Assembly (NCBI RefSeq): GCF_910577345.1
Contig: NZ_CAJTMT010000006.1
Coordinates: forward strand, 62,001-126,000
Length of the DNA: 64,000 nucleotides
Source: an uncultured Duncaniella sp.
Lineage (GTDB): Bacteria > Bacteroidota > Bacteroidia > Bacteroidales > Muribaculaceae
Reading direction: 5' to 3'
Below, piece by piece: positions 44,278-53,273 of this stretch. The first letter of the stretch is position 1; each line of letters opens with the position of its first letter. Below the pieces are notes generated by a model. It was given only the letters and a program-made list of their open reading frames with translations. It was not told the DNA's origin and did not search any database. The position numbers were made by a program, and so were the translations under genes.

Positions 44278-44431
44278 AAGTTCATGCTTTTTCCTGATTT
44301 TCTTTCACAGAATAGATGAAGTCCTGACATTACTGCTGTGAGGCCGACCAAAGCCTATTCAGAAACTTCGGGACTTCTGTATATCTTTAATTTGAAGTTT
44401 TTTTGGTCTTTTCACAGTGCGAAGTAATATA

Positions 44432-44439
44432 CAAAGTTA
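44432..44439 (-). promoter_or_regulatory. -7 box upstream of the restriction-modification operon
   Basis: TAACTTTG on the minus strand, about 155 bases before the hsdMS ATG. The -33 box is weak (GTTG at a short spacing). Confidence 0.45.
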
Positions 44440-44707
44440 CTAATAATCTTTCAGGGCAACCGCATCAGAATACATAATTTTTTAGCAGCTTAAACAAATA
44501 TTCAGAATCAAGGGATGTCCGGACCAGCCGTTTCTGTACACTGTGCTTATCATCGGTTGCCTTTACTATCTGCAGAGCCATCTTGCGGAGAAGCGACAGA
44601 TTTTGTGCGGCGTTCTTTTTTCTTGCGCGGCAGTCATTCTCATTGAAGGTTACATTGCTATCAAATTTTATTTTCCAGCCTCCAATTTGACTTATAAGTC
44701 AAAAATT

Positions 44708-44762
44708 ACATACGAAAGCTACATAAACACTGACTATGTGTACTTATGTGGCTTTCGTATGT
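44708..44762 (-). terminator. Terminator of the alpha-2-macroglobulin gene
   Basis: 19-base arms acatacgaaagc(t)acataa and its complement (44744-44762) pair with one mismatch around a 17-base loop, 27 bases past the stop codon on the minus strand. A T-containing but weak tract (GTAATTTTTGAC) follows. Confidence 0.65.
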
Positions 44763-44788
44763 GTGTATATATTATTACCCTTTTGGGG

Positions 44789-47700
44789 TTATTCACCTAC
44801 CGTGAGTTGCTGGCCGGAGGTGTGGGCGGTGAATTGGGGGGCGTATTGGCTCTGGGCGGTAGCTATGCCTGAGGCAAAGGTGCCGGAGTTGTTGACCCAC
44901 ATATCGTAGGTGAGTACATACGTTCCCTTGGGGAGATGGTCGATGAAGAGGCGGGTGGATGCATCGCGGTTTTCGCGATAGAAATAGATTCCCTCTGCGA
45001 ATATAGGAGTTGGAAGCTGTTCCACCGGCTCGTAGCAGGCCGGACGTTCGTCGACAATTGTGACATAATCCATATCGCGGTCAACACGGAGAGTGAGCGT
45101 GACCGTCACCTTGTCACCGACTTTCATCTCGTCGGTATAGCTGCCGTTAATTGCAAACTGCTTTTCAATCGACAGTTCCGGACAGGCATGGGCCTTGACT
45201 GAGGTCATGGAGTCGGTATAGAGATAAAATAGTGCGCCCCACGATGGAGAGTCGCTTTCGCGGGTGACTTTCATAGAGCCCTTCGACTTGCTGTCGAGTG
45301 CGAGAGGTGTGCGGAAGTATCCGGTCATTCTCTCCACGTTGTCAGGTTCAACTTTCTTACCGGCGACGGTGATTTTAGCTGTGCGCGCAGGTTCAACCCA
45401 CTTTGACGAGGTTGAAAGTATCGCTGCTGTGGCCGAAGAGGTGGTCACAGACGTACCCCAGTCCTTGGCTTCCTTCTGAAGAATGAGCCATTGACGGATT
45501 CTGTCGATGTCCTGACAGTCGGGGGCGACGGTGGCAAATGTCTCAAGAAGCATTGCTGTCGTTCCGACTTTGCCCATTGACCAAAGGGTCATGTTGTCGA
45601 GCGACGGCCACCACATACCCTTTTCCGGAGTGTATTCCGAATATTGGCGCAGCGATTCAAGAATGGTTCCTGCCACGGCCGCATTGGAGTTGTCGGCGAG
45701 AATCCGGGCATAGATACCCTTGTCGAATACCGATGCCGATTTCCAGTCGGCAATGATGCGCTGGGTGGTGGCGGTTATGATTGCGCTGTTGGCATTCGGA
45801 GCGCCTTTCATATCCTTGAAGCGTTCGCGGAGATAGACATAGAGTGTGAAATCGGTCTTCGGATACTTGCGGAAGGTGGTTGCAGCTTCCGAGTCAAGCC
45901 ATCCGAGGGCAGAGCAGATCATTTTTGTCAGGTCGGCAGATTCGGGGAGATAGCCGAGTGAACGGAGTTGACCGAAGAGGAGAAGCACATTCTCCGTAGC
46001 CCACTTCGAAGCCTTCGTCCCATACGAATTCCACGCCCATCCGCCATTTCCGCGCACGAGTTTCTTAAGGGTCGCGATGTTGGCCTTGACGGTTGAATTG
46101 ACGGTCTTCTCATCGAAGAGGAGTGAGAGACGGCTCATGCGTTCACTGTCGTTTTTCGCATCGAGCATCCAAGGGGTAGATGCAAGAAGTACTTGCTTGA
46201 GATCTTCGTTGCGTTCGAGCATTGATGTGAGGGTCCGGTCACTCTTGTCGCTTGCAGCCCATTCTTTGAACGCTTCGGCGATGACGGGATTATCGCGCAG
46301 GAGTCCGGTGGCAATAGCAGCAGAGAAAATCGAGGCTGCGGCTTCATTGGCGGTGGAGGCTTCGATGTCGAGAAGGCCGGGGAGGGCTGTCACGACATAC
46401 CAGACCGGATTCTCGCAGAACTGGAGAGTCACACGGGCATTGGCCGGCACTTTCGGGAGGGCCATGCTGAAGTCTTTCTCATCGGGAGCGATGTAGAAGG
46501 GATATGTGTCGATGACCGGACTGACAGCCGGGAGGACAGGCAACAAGGTCTGCTCTCCATCGGCAAAACGGTCGGTCGACGACTTGATGCGGTAGCCGAT
46601 GAACGGCGCATCGGTAGGAGCAGTCAGGGCAGTGGTCACGACTGCCGAGGAGCCTGCGGCGATTACGTTGGTCTCCGTATATTCGCCGATGGTCTTGCCG
46701 TCGGCAGCATTGAAAATCTCAACGCTGGTCTCGACTGTCTGCTCGCTGTCGCTTCCGTTCATTACAGATGCGTTAACGGTCACGACATCACCTGCGCGCA
46801 CAAAGCGTGGGAGGTTCGGCTGAACCATCACCGGCTTGTTAGCCATGACATCGGCAGAGAAAGTGGTCGACATCAGCGAATCAGTATAGGCAAGGGCCTT
46901 GAAGCCCCAGGTGGTATTGACATTGGGAACGGTAAAGGTGAACGAGAGGCGGCCTTCACTGTCGGTCGTGAGCATCGGTTTGAAGAATGCCAACGGCACC
47001 TCACGGTCGCGGAAGGTGAATGGCATCTCATTTCCGGTTTCATTTCCGATACTTCCGTTCTCGGATTCTGCATCCTCGTCCATTTCGGTCTTTGCTGCAG
47101 CTCCGGTTCCCGCATCATAGCCTGCAGTGTCGGAATCAGCCATTACTGACATTGAAGTGTTGGCGGCAGCGGCCTCATATACCATCACCTCCTCTTTGTG
47201 CTCTCTGACCACATTCAAATCATCAGTGCCTGCCGACATCGTTGCTGCCGATTTGGCAAGCATACGGGTGCCGCGAATGCGGATAGTTGACGGAGAGAGT
47301 GACAGTCCGTAAGTGTTGAAATCCGGTTGCATCAGTTCGACAACCGAGAGATATTTACCGGGAAGATAGGTGGTGGAGGCGCGTCCGCGTGCGTTCATGT
47401 CAGACTGGTTCCATGAATAGTAATACTTCGCTCCTTGGGTGGCCGGATTGAATGTCCATGATTGAGAGGCGAGTGCATCGAGTGCAGTATTATACATGTC
47501 GAGTACCACGGCTGCCTTGCGTCCGTTCTCCGATTCGTCGACGATGCGGAACGTCCATGTCTCCTCGCTTCCGGGGATGAGACGGTCGCGGAAGGATTCG
47601 GTGACGAAGCGGATGCCTTTACGGGTGACATCACGGGTGAGAGTGATGCAGGCAGTCGAGTTGCGGTAGTTGCCGGTCACTGCAATTTCCATCACGGCCT

Positions 47701-50524
47701 CGTCAGTACCTTCGGGAAGATTGACGGGCAGATGCGACAATCCTTCGGGCGAGTTGACCCATTCGCGGGAGATGATTTTTGAATCAGTGTGGACTGTCAC
47801 CAGAAGATTTGTCGGGCAGTCGACGGCGTAGAGCCATTCACCCTTGCCGTCAGCTCCGACAGTGACTTTTTCAGTAGGATACCACAGAAGTGTACCCGGG
47901 ACGGGGCTTGTCTTGTCGGTGGGACGGTATAGGATGGCGGTCTGACTGACGGAATCCGCCAGACCTTTATCCGCAAGAGAGAAGCGGAACTCATATTTAC
48001 CTGAGGAAAGACCGGAGAGGTCAAGTCGGGTGTTTTCAGACGAAAGCACACCGTCGAGAACCTTCACGGAATCGCGGAGGACAGCAACGTTGACAGGAAG
48101 ATTGACGGTGGAGTCCTGATAGTTGACCACCTGCGCTTTCACTGCCGAAGTCGGAGCGGAAATGTCGATATTTGCCGGGACAGATGCGCGGATGATGTAG
48201 CGCGTACCCATCGAGAACACCGTTGATGCAGTCTGTGTCTCTCCGGCAGGAGAGAGAGCCGACATTGTTGCCGAGAATATGCCGTCTGGGATGGGAGTGA
48301 TTGCAAGCACATCTTTGGGAATGGTCATTTCAATCCGTCCCTCCGCATCGGTGGTTCCTTCAAGGGTATGGAATTCAACGTTTGCTCCACGGTTCCACCA
48401 CCAGCGTGTGCGGGGTGATACCGACAGATTGAGCGTGAGACGAGCATCGCCGACCGGGAATCCGGCGTAGGTTTCCACTCGTCCGCGCAAGGTGACATCG
48501 CCGGTCGCCGGATAGTCCTTCTCGACAGGATCGAGAATCACCCGGAAGGTCGGGAGTTTGTAGTCCGATACCATGAAGCTGACGGGGTCATACCTGTTGT
48601 CGATTGAGATGCAGAAGCGCCCCGACAGACAGTCCTTGGGGATATTGAAAGTGGCGGCTACGCGGCCAAACTCGTCGGTGGTGAGTCGGAGCGTGTCGAT
48701 GGCTCTGTAGGAAGCGTCGCGCAGGATTGCAGAAACCTCCTTGGAGATTACCGGCCGATGCTCCTTACCTTTGTATTCATATATTATGGCCATCCAGTCC
48801 ACGCTGTCGCCGGGATGGTAGAGCGGAAGGGAGGCATAGCCCGAAGCGGCTTGATACCATTCCGCATCTTTCTCAGTCGTTTGCGATGAGTAGACCCACA
48901 CAGGTTGGGCGAAGCGGTCGCCATCTTTTTTCATATACACGTTGCCACGGGCTGAGATGTCGAGCGAGCCGTCAGCACCGGTGGTTCCGAGCGCTGTCAA
49001 CGTGTTTGAATTGCGGTTTGCGTCATTGATGCTGATTTCCGCACCACTGACGGGCGCGCCGCTCATGGCATCAAGTGCCCACACCATGTTTTTCTCGAAT
49101 CTTGATGCTCCGAGTGCATAGCGGGTCACGTTGATTTTGTCGTACCACTTGCGTCCGGTAGGGGTGACACCTTCGATTACGGCAATAGCGATGTAATTGC
49201 CAGGAGCCGCAAAGGTATAGTCAACGCTCACGTCCTCAGAGAATGGTATGGCGCTTCCTGCTGTAGCCTTCACGGGAATCACGGCCTCTGCTTTCATGGC
49301 CGGAAGACCGGTGCAGTTGTAGGAACGGTCGGTGAGAGGCGAGGAAGACACATTATATATATAAATCTTTCCACTCTTGACGTTGGAGAGCGAGACATTT
49401 ATCTTCACAGCTGTGCCGGGAGCGGCAAGATCGGGGTAATCAACGCTCATTTCCCGCAATTCAAGATTAAGCTTGATGTTTGAGAGACTGTTTTTGCGTG
49501 GATATGCAGGATAGGATTTGAGATTATGGCTGATGGCTTCATAGAGCCATTTACGGTATGCCTGCTCGGTTGGCATTGCAATGAGGATGTCGCCGGAATA
49601 TTCCGAAGACTTGTTTTCCTCGTAGAGCGAACGCAGAAGCTCGAATTTCCTTTCAGGAAGCGAACGCATGTCATCGTCGGTGGAGGTATAGACGTGCGAC
49701 GTGATGAAATTCAGCCTTTCAATGTCAGCGTTGATGAATGGGGCTGAGCCTGAGGGATGAAATTTCAGCAAGGAGGCATAGATTTCAAGAATCTTTGCCA
49801 CTGTCGGGTCGTATTTCGAGAATGGAAGTGTGACGTAGAGGTCATGACGGGTCAGCAGACCCCACGAGAGCAGCGACCGGACGCGTCCGTTGGATGTGAG
49901 CAGTTCAAGTGCCTGCGAGGCCACGAAATCGTAAAGGGTAGGATAGTAGATTGCACCGAGCCGGTTGATACCCAAGGCCCCTTGATCTTTCCGGCGCTCA
50001 GCACCGAAGTCGATGACGGATGCGTAGGTCTTGACAGGGGCTGCCTTCAGTGCGTCCTCATAGAGAAGCGCGCTGTTGACGAGCGATGCGATGCGGTTGC
50101 GGAACTGCTCGCCGCTCCATTCGTTGTAGTCAGCCGGGAGTGGTGAGAGCGGGAGGTCGCGGGAGTCATATTTCCAGCGAGAGGATGAATACACGGCTGA
50201 ATATATGTCGGCCTGCAGGGTCAGGAGCATGGCTTTCAGCAGAGGGTCGGATGACGCGGTGCAGATGCTGTCGATTTTCTCCACGACTCCAACGCCGTTT
50301 GATGCATCTATCTTCGTCTGAGCGAGATAATAGTCGAGCAGTGCGCGTGTGATTGCCGGCCCGTCGGAGGCGTCGAGGGCTTTCGCCAGAGCCTTGGAGG
50401 CATCGGCGCTGACTGTCTTTGGATACGCGAAATCAGGGCGTTTGGGTGTGTTTGCGTTCATCTCTTGACCGAGAAGTAGGGATATGAACGTAAACAGTAG
50501 GATGAAAATTCTACCGGTACGCAT
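44789..50524 (-). CDS. Alpha-2-macroglobulin family protein (no thioester)
   Basis: Giant envelope protein of 1911 residues with an N-terminal signal peptide (IFILLFTFISLLLG). Macroglobulin-like beta domains fill about 350-1050 (for example GTAVKINVSLSNVKSGKIYI and YHPGDSVDWMAIIYEYKG). An acidic, bait-like segment lies near 1125-1160. The A2M signature domain is near 1165-1290 (VPNVNTTWGFKALAYTDS), followed by a helical toroid domain (about 1370-1720) and a receptor-binding-like C-terminus. Where thioester proteins have CxEQ, this one reads LLDIEASTANEAAAS, so the thioester Cys and Gln are absent. Bacterial homologues are proposed protease traps guarding the periplasm. No penicillin-binding-protein partner gene is adjacent. 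Confidence 0.9.
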   Translation of the reverse strand: MRTGRIFILLFTFISLLLGQEMNANTPKRPDFAYPKTVSADASKALAKALDASDGPAITRALLDYYLAQTKIDASNGVGVVEKIDSICTASSDPLLKAMLLTLQADIYSAVYSSSRWKYDSRDLPLSPLPADYNEWSGEQFRNRIASLVNSALLYEDALKAAPVKTYASVIDFGAERRKDQGALGINRLGAIYYPTLYDFVASQALELLTSNGRVRSLLSWGLLTRHDLYVTLPFSKYDPTVAKILEIYASLLKFHPSGSAPFINADIERLNFITSHVYTSTDDDMRSLPERKFELLRSLYEENKSSEYSGDILIAMPTEQAYRKWLYEAISHNLKSYPAYPRKNSLSNIKLNLELREMSVDYPDLAAPGTAVKINVSLSNVKSGKIYIYNVSSSPLTDRSYNCTGLPAMKAEAVIPVKATAGSAIPFSEDVSVDYTFAAPGNYIAIAVIEGVTPTGRKWYDKINVTRYALGASRFEKNMVWALDAMSGAPVSGAEISINDANRNSNTLTALGTTGADGSLDISARGNVYMKKDGDRFAQPVWVYSSQTTEKDAEWYQAASGYASLPLYHPGDSVDWMAIIYEYKGKEHRPVISKEVSAILRDASYRAIDTLRLTTDEFGRVAATFNIPKDCLSGRFCISIDNRYDPVSFMVSDYKLPTFRVILDPVEKDYPATGDVTLRGRVETYAGFPVGDARLTLNLSVSPRTRWWWNRGANVEFHTLEGTTDAEGRIEMTIPKDVLAITPIPDGIFSATMSALSPAGETQTASTVFSMGTRYIIRASVPANIDISAPTSAVKAQVVNYQDSTVNLPVNVAVLRDSVKVLDGVLSSENTRLDLSGLSSGKYEFRFSLADKGLADSVSQTAILYRPTDKTSPVPGTLLWYPTEKVTVGADGKGEWLYAVDCPTNLLVTVHTDSKIISREWVNSPEGLSHLPVNLPEGTDEAVMEIAVTGNYRNSTACITLTRDVTRKGIRFVTESFRDRLIPGSEETWTFRIVDESENGRKAAVVLDMYNTALDALASQSWTFNPATQGAKYYYSWNQSDMNARGRASTTYLPGKYLSVVELMQPDFNTYGLSLSPSTIRIRGTRMLAKSAATMSAGTDDLNVVREHKEEVMVYEAAAANTSMSVMADSDTAGYDAGTGAAAKTEMDEDAESENGSIGNETGNEMPFTFRDREVPLAFFKPMLTTDSEGRLSFTFTVPNVNTTWGFKALAYTDSLMSTTFSADVMANKPVMVQPNLPRFVRAGDVVTVNASVMNGSDSEQTVETSVEIFNAADGKTIGEYTETNVIAAGSSAVVTTALTAPTDAPFIGYRIKSSTDRFADGEQTLLPVLPAVSPVIDTYPFYIAPDEKDFSMALPKVPANARVTLQFCENPVWYVVTALPGLLDIEASTANEAAASIFSAAIATGLLRDNPVIAEAFKEWAASDKSDRTLTSMLERNEDLKQVLLASTPWMLDAKNDSERMSRLSLLFDEKTVNSTVKANIATLKKLVRGNGGWAWNSYGTKASKWATENVLLLFGQLRSLGYLPESADLTKMICSALGWLDSEAATTFRKYPKTDFTLYVYLRERFKDMKGAPNANSAIITATTQRIIADWKSASVFDKGIYARILADNSNAAVAGTILESLRQYSEYTPEKGMWWPSLDNMTLWSMGKVGTTAMLLETFATVAPDCQDIDRIRQWLILQKEAKDWGTSVTTSSATAAILSTSSKWVEPARTAKITVAGKKVEPDNVERMTGYFRTPLALDSKSKGSMKVTRESDSPSWGALFYLYTDSMTSVKAHACPELSIEKQFAINGSYTDEMKVGDKVTVTLTLRVDRDMDYVTIVDERPACYEPVEQLPTPIFAEGIYFYRENRDASTRLFIDHLPKGTYVLTYDMWVNNSGTFASGIATAQSQYAPQFTAHTSGQQLTVGE

Positions 50525-50627
50525 GGTTTATGTAAAATTTGGGAGATTAGAGAAGTGAAGACGTGAGTTGTAATGAAAACGTCCTTAAAGGGTGTGAGGT
50601 TTGCGGGGATGCTGATATTTGTCAGGA

Positions 50628-51098
50628 TTATTTCGCTTTACGTTGTGAGCGGTGCTGTTTCATAAGCTGGCGGGTGAAGTCGCGTTCGGCAACTTTAAGT
50701 TGGAAAAGTTGATTCGGCGAAAGAATCTGCTTGTAATCCTTGAAATACTTCATCTCGATTGTGTTTTCCCTGCCTTTGAGTTCATAGACGGCCTCGGCGG
50801 CTTTTTCATACTCAAGGTCAGTGGCCTTCTCTCCTTTTTTCAGTGTCTGGCGGTAGAGCTGCTCAGCTTCATTCTGGGCTTTGCGTATCTCTTCGTCCAT
50901 GGAGTTGTAGAGCGGGAGGAACTTGGCCTTCTGCTCTTCAGTCAGATTGAGTTTCTTCGCGATGAAGTCGTTTTTGAATTGCTGCATTTCCTTCATCCAC
51001 ACCTCACGCTCACGCCCGGACGGACGCTGAGCCTGCGCGCTGATTGGAAGGATGATGGCAGAGAGAACGAGGATAATGGAAAGTGCGATATGTCTCAT
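50628..51098 (-). CDS. Spy/CpxP-like periplasmic protein
   Basis: 156 residues with a signal peptide (ILVLSAIILPISAQAQ) and an all-helical, charged mature part. It has LNLTEEQKAKFLPLYNSMDE near 50-69 and ILSPNQLFQLKVAERDF near 125-141, two LTxxQ-like motifs as in Spy/CpxP chaperone-type proteins. It is third in a minus-strand group after an ECF sigma factor and a single-pass protein, a layout common in Bacteroidetes where the group answers envelope stress (inference). Similarity to Spy is at motif and length level only. Confidence 0.75.
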   Translation of the reverse strand: MRHIALSIILVLSAIILPISAQAQRPSGREREVWMKEMQQFKNDFIAKKLNLTEEQKAKFLPLYNSMDEEIRKAQNEAEQLYRQTLKKGEKATDLEYEKAAEAVYELKGRENTIEMKYFKDYKQILSPNQLFQLKVAERDFTRQLMKQHRSQRKAK

Positions 51099-51177
51099 TG
51101 ATGATTCCGTGTTTTGTCAGTTGACGTAGTAAGGTGGTACGATGGTCGTGTTGTGTGTGGGTGGAGTGTTGTTGGAC

Positions 51178-51648
51178 TCAGATTTCTGAAAGGGGAAATT
51201 CCGGTGAATCTGGCATGGATGCCGCTGTGTCGGAACTGTCTTCGTTCAGCATCTCGTCATATTCGGTCGGGTCGAAACCTGTCTGGTAGAGGTCCTCCAT
51301 GAGCTGATAGTCGTCGACATCTCCCTCGTTGATGAAGTAATCATTGATGAAGTGGTCGTTTTCGATTGCTGCTGTCAGGACAGGGTCGTTTTCGATTGAA
51401 AGGCCGTAAGAGTCGGTGCGCATCAGATCAAACATCTTCATCATGCACCATACACCCATGAACATGGCCGCAAGATAGACGTAGGGACGCATCCGCTGCC
51501 AGATTGAGCGCGGAAGCACCTTAGGCTCCGGTTTCTCCCATTCCTGCTGCGGAAGTGAAGCGGCCATCCGTTTGGCGAAATCTTCGAAATAACCGTCCGG
51601 GACAGTCATTCCGTCGTTTCTGTTGACCTTGGTGAGTATATCTTTCAT
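51178..51648 (-). CDS. Single-pass membrane protein, probable anti-sigma partner
   Basis: 156 residues from the ATG at 51648; the in-frame extension to 51732 lacks conserved features. The N-terminal cytosolic part (1-57) includes VNRNDGMTVPDGYFEDFAKRM, a stretch often seen in Bacteroidetes proteins encoded next to ECF sigma genes. One membrane helix lies near 62-80 (YVYLAAMFMGVWCMMKMF). The exported part is acidic and low-complexity, ending with a Ser/Asp/Glu tail. It starts about 109 bases after the ECF sigma gene. Probably an anti-sigma or sensor, but no recognisable anti-sigma domain is present. Confidence 0.75.
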   Translation of the reverse strand: MKDILTKVNRNDGMTVPDGYFEDFAKRMAASLPQQEWEKPEPKVLPRSIWQRMRPYVYLAAMFMGVWCMMKMFDLMRTDSYGLSIENDPVLTAAIENDHFINDYFINEGDVDDYQLMEDLYQTGFDPTEYDEMLNEDSSDTAASMPDSPEFPLSEI

Positions 51649-51756
51649 TGGGGTTCGATTTTTTGAAGCTTGGAACTTATAAATGCTTAATCCTGCCGGA
51701 CGGTTGTGCCGGGAGGGTTGCTGTTTATCCATTAGACTTGCGCGCGTGGCGGAAGT

Positions 51757-52317
51757 TTAATAGCTGTTTTCGAAAAATTGCTCTATTTTTTTCACGGCGA
51801 GATGATAGGACGCTTTCAGAGCGCCCACCGATGTGCCCATGATTTCCGACATCTGTTCATACTTCATGTCGTCATAATATCTCATATTGAACACAAGCCG
51901 TTGTTTTTCAGGTAGTGTGGCGATGGCTTCGCGTAATTTGAGGGCCAGTTCGTCGCCGTCTATATTGGTGTCAGCATGAATGAGGGCGATTGCATTTGAC
52001 TCCTCGTCGTCGAGCGAGATTCCACGGCGTTTTTTCTCTTTTTCGAGAAAGGTCAGGCTTTCGTTTATGGCAATCTTGTAGAGCCATGTCGACAGTTTTG
52101 CGTCGCCACGGAAATTCTCTATGTTCTGCCATGCTTTGAGGAAGGTGTTCTGAAGGATGTCGTCGGTGTCCTCATGAGACTGCACTGTCCGTCGGATCTG
52201 GCGGTAAAGAGGCTCCGAATAGAGTTTTATAAGCTCGCCGAAAGCCTCACGGCATGTCGAGGGGTCCCTCAGGCGTGCCACAAGTTTCTCGTCGTCAAGA
52301 TTGGCCTCTTTGCTCAT
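51757..52317 (-). CDS. RNA polymerase ECF-type sigma factor (RpoE-like)
   Basis: 186-residue ECF sigma factor. Region 2 lies at about 24-92, with DTDDILQNTFLKAWQNIENF and AKLSTWLYKIAINESLTFLE. Region 4 lies at about 128-183, with LPEKQRLVFNMRYYDDMKYE and the recognition helix SVGALKASYHLAVKKI. It heads a minus-strand group with an anti-sigma-like protein and a Spy-like protein. Upstream, a 7-base word (attaggc on the minus strand) occurs twice, 14 bases apart (52399-52422), a possible binding site. The CGTCTAA boxes of the first ECF module are not seen here, so the two sigma factors probably use different promoters. Confidence 0.93.
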   Translation of the reverse strand: MSKEANLDDEKLVARLRDPSTCREAFGELIKLYSEPLYRQIRRTVQSHEDTDDILQNTFLKAWQNIENFRGDAKLSTWLYKIAINESLTFLEKEKKRRGISLDDEESNAIALIHADTNIDGDELALKLREAIATLPEKQRLVFNMRYYDDMKYEQMSEIMGTSVGALKASYHLAVKKIEQFFENSY

Positions 52318-52460
52318 AGAAAATGGGGTTTAAGTGATGACTGTCTGTGCTGTCGGTTTGACACCGGTTTTACAAAATTATTGAAAATTTGTAGCTGTGC
52401 CTAATAAAAACGCCTAATAGTTGTTAAAAGACAAAATACGCCGGGAGAATCGACTGATTA

Positions 52461-53243
52461 TCAGAATACATAGCTGAATCCCATGTTAAGATAGATGGGA
52501 TACATGTGGAATGTTACTGTCTTGAACGATTTGTTGAAGATGTCGTTCAGACCCCATGTGAGGTCAGCGTTTACGGAGAGGCGGTTGAAGACTCTCCACG
52601 AACCGCCGGCTTGGACACCCCACTGGAATTTTCTCAGTTCGTCGCCGAAATCGTAGGTAGCGCGGGCATCCCCTTCAAACGAGACCTTGTTGCCTGTCGG
52701 GTCTCCCTCGCGCAGATAGCCATCATAGACATGTCCGTCAAATTCGTTGCTGAAAGCGTAGGCGAGATAGGGACCGAAATTCACTTTCCACCGGTTGTTG
52801 ATGCGGTAGACAGCGGTGATGGGGATGGCGAGCTGCTGCGTATGGTATTTGGTGCGCACACGGCCGGTCCATTTTCCGGTCATCTCCTTTCCGTCCTGAA
52901 TGATGGTCATGCCGTAGTTCTTCACCGTTGCATCAGTCTCCATGCCTTTGGTCTCGAATCGGAATCCGCTTGCGATGCCCCACTTTCCGCCATTGTCGTC
53001 AAACCATTTGGTGACGGTGGTTCCTATCGAGAGGTTGAGGTGCGGGCTGTAGGAGTTGATTTCGCGTATTTCAGCCGGAAGCGGGAGGGGTGAGGCTCCG
53101 CCGATGTTGATTCCTGCGTTGATTTCATATTCAAGTCCGAGGATGATGGACTTTGCGATGTCGCCAGGACGGTCGCTCTGCGCTGCGGCCGAAAGACTGC
53201 CGAGGGTGAGAATGGCTGCTGATATGAGGTTCCTGATATTCAT
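52461..53243 (-). CDS. Outer-membrane beta-barrel protein (PorT-like)
   Basis: 260 residues: a signal peptide (ILTLGSLSAAAQ) and a series of alternating amphipathic strands such as GIASGFRFETKGM, QLAIPITAVYRI and WKVNFGPYLAYAF. It ends in YLNMGFSYVF, with the terminal aromatic typical of outer-membrane barrels. It lies 30 bases after the PCMD lipoprotein gene, so the two are probably co-expressed. PCMD proteins are often paired with small barrels in Bacteroidales. Function beyond that is not known. Confidence 0.82.
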   Translation of the reverse strand: MNIRNLISAAILTLGSLSAAAQSDRPGDIAKSIILGLEYEINAGINIGGASPLPLPAEIREINSYSPHLNLSIGTTVTKWFDDNGGKWGIASGFRFETKGMETDATVKNYGMTIIQDGKEMTGKWTGRVRTKYHTQQLAIPITAVYRINNRWKVNFGPYLAYAFSNEFDGHVYDGYLREGDPTGNKVSFEGDARATYDFGDELRKFQWGVQAGGSWRVFNRLSVNADLTWGLNDIFNKSFKTVTFHMYPIYLNMGFSYVF

Positions 53244-53273
53244 TGGTGGTGATGGCTTTGTGATGTGAGTGGC

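Larger units (their letters stand above)
44278..44788. other. Spacer between the restriction locus and the alpha-2-macroglobulin gene
   Basis: 511 bases. The left part is the hsdMS leader. The middle (about 44490-44680) has a plus-strand frame with two strongly hydrophobic stretches (VLIIGCLYYLQ and ILCGVLFSCAAVILIEGYIA), possibly the relic of a membrane protein. The right part is AT-rich and holds the hairpin at 44708-44762. No intact gene is convincing. Confidence 0.4.
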
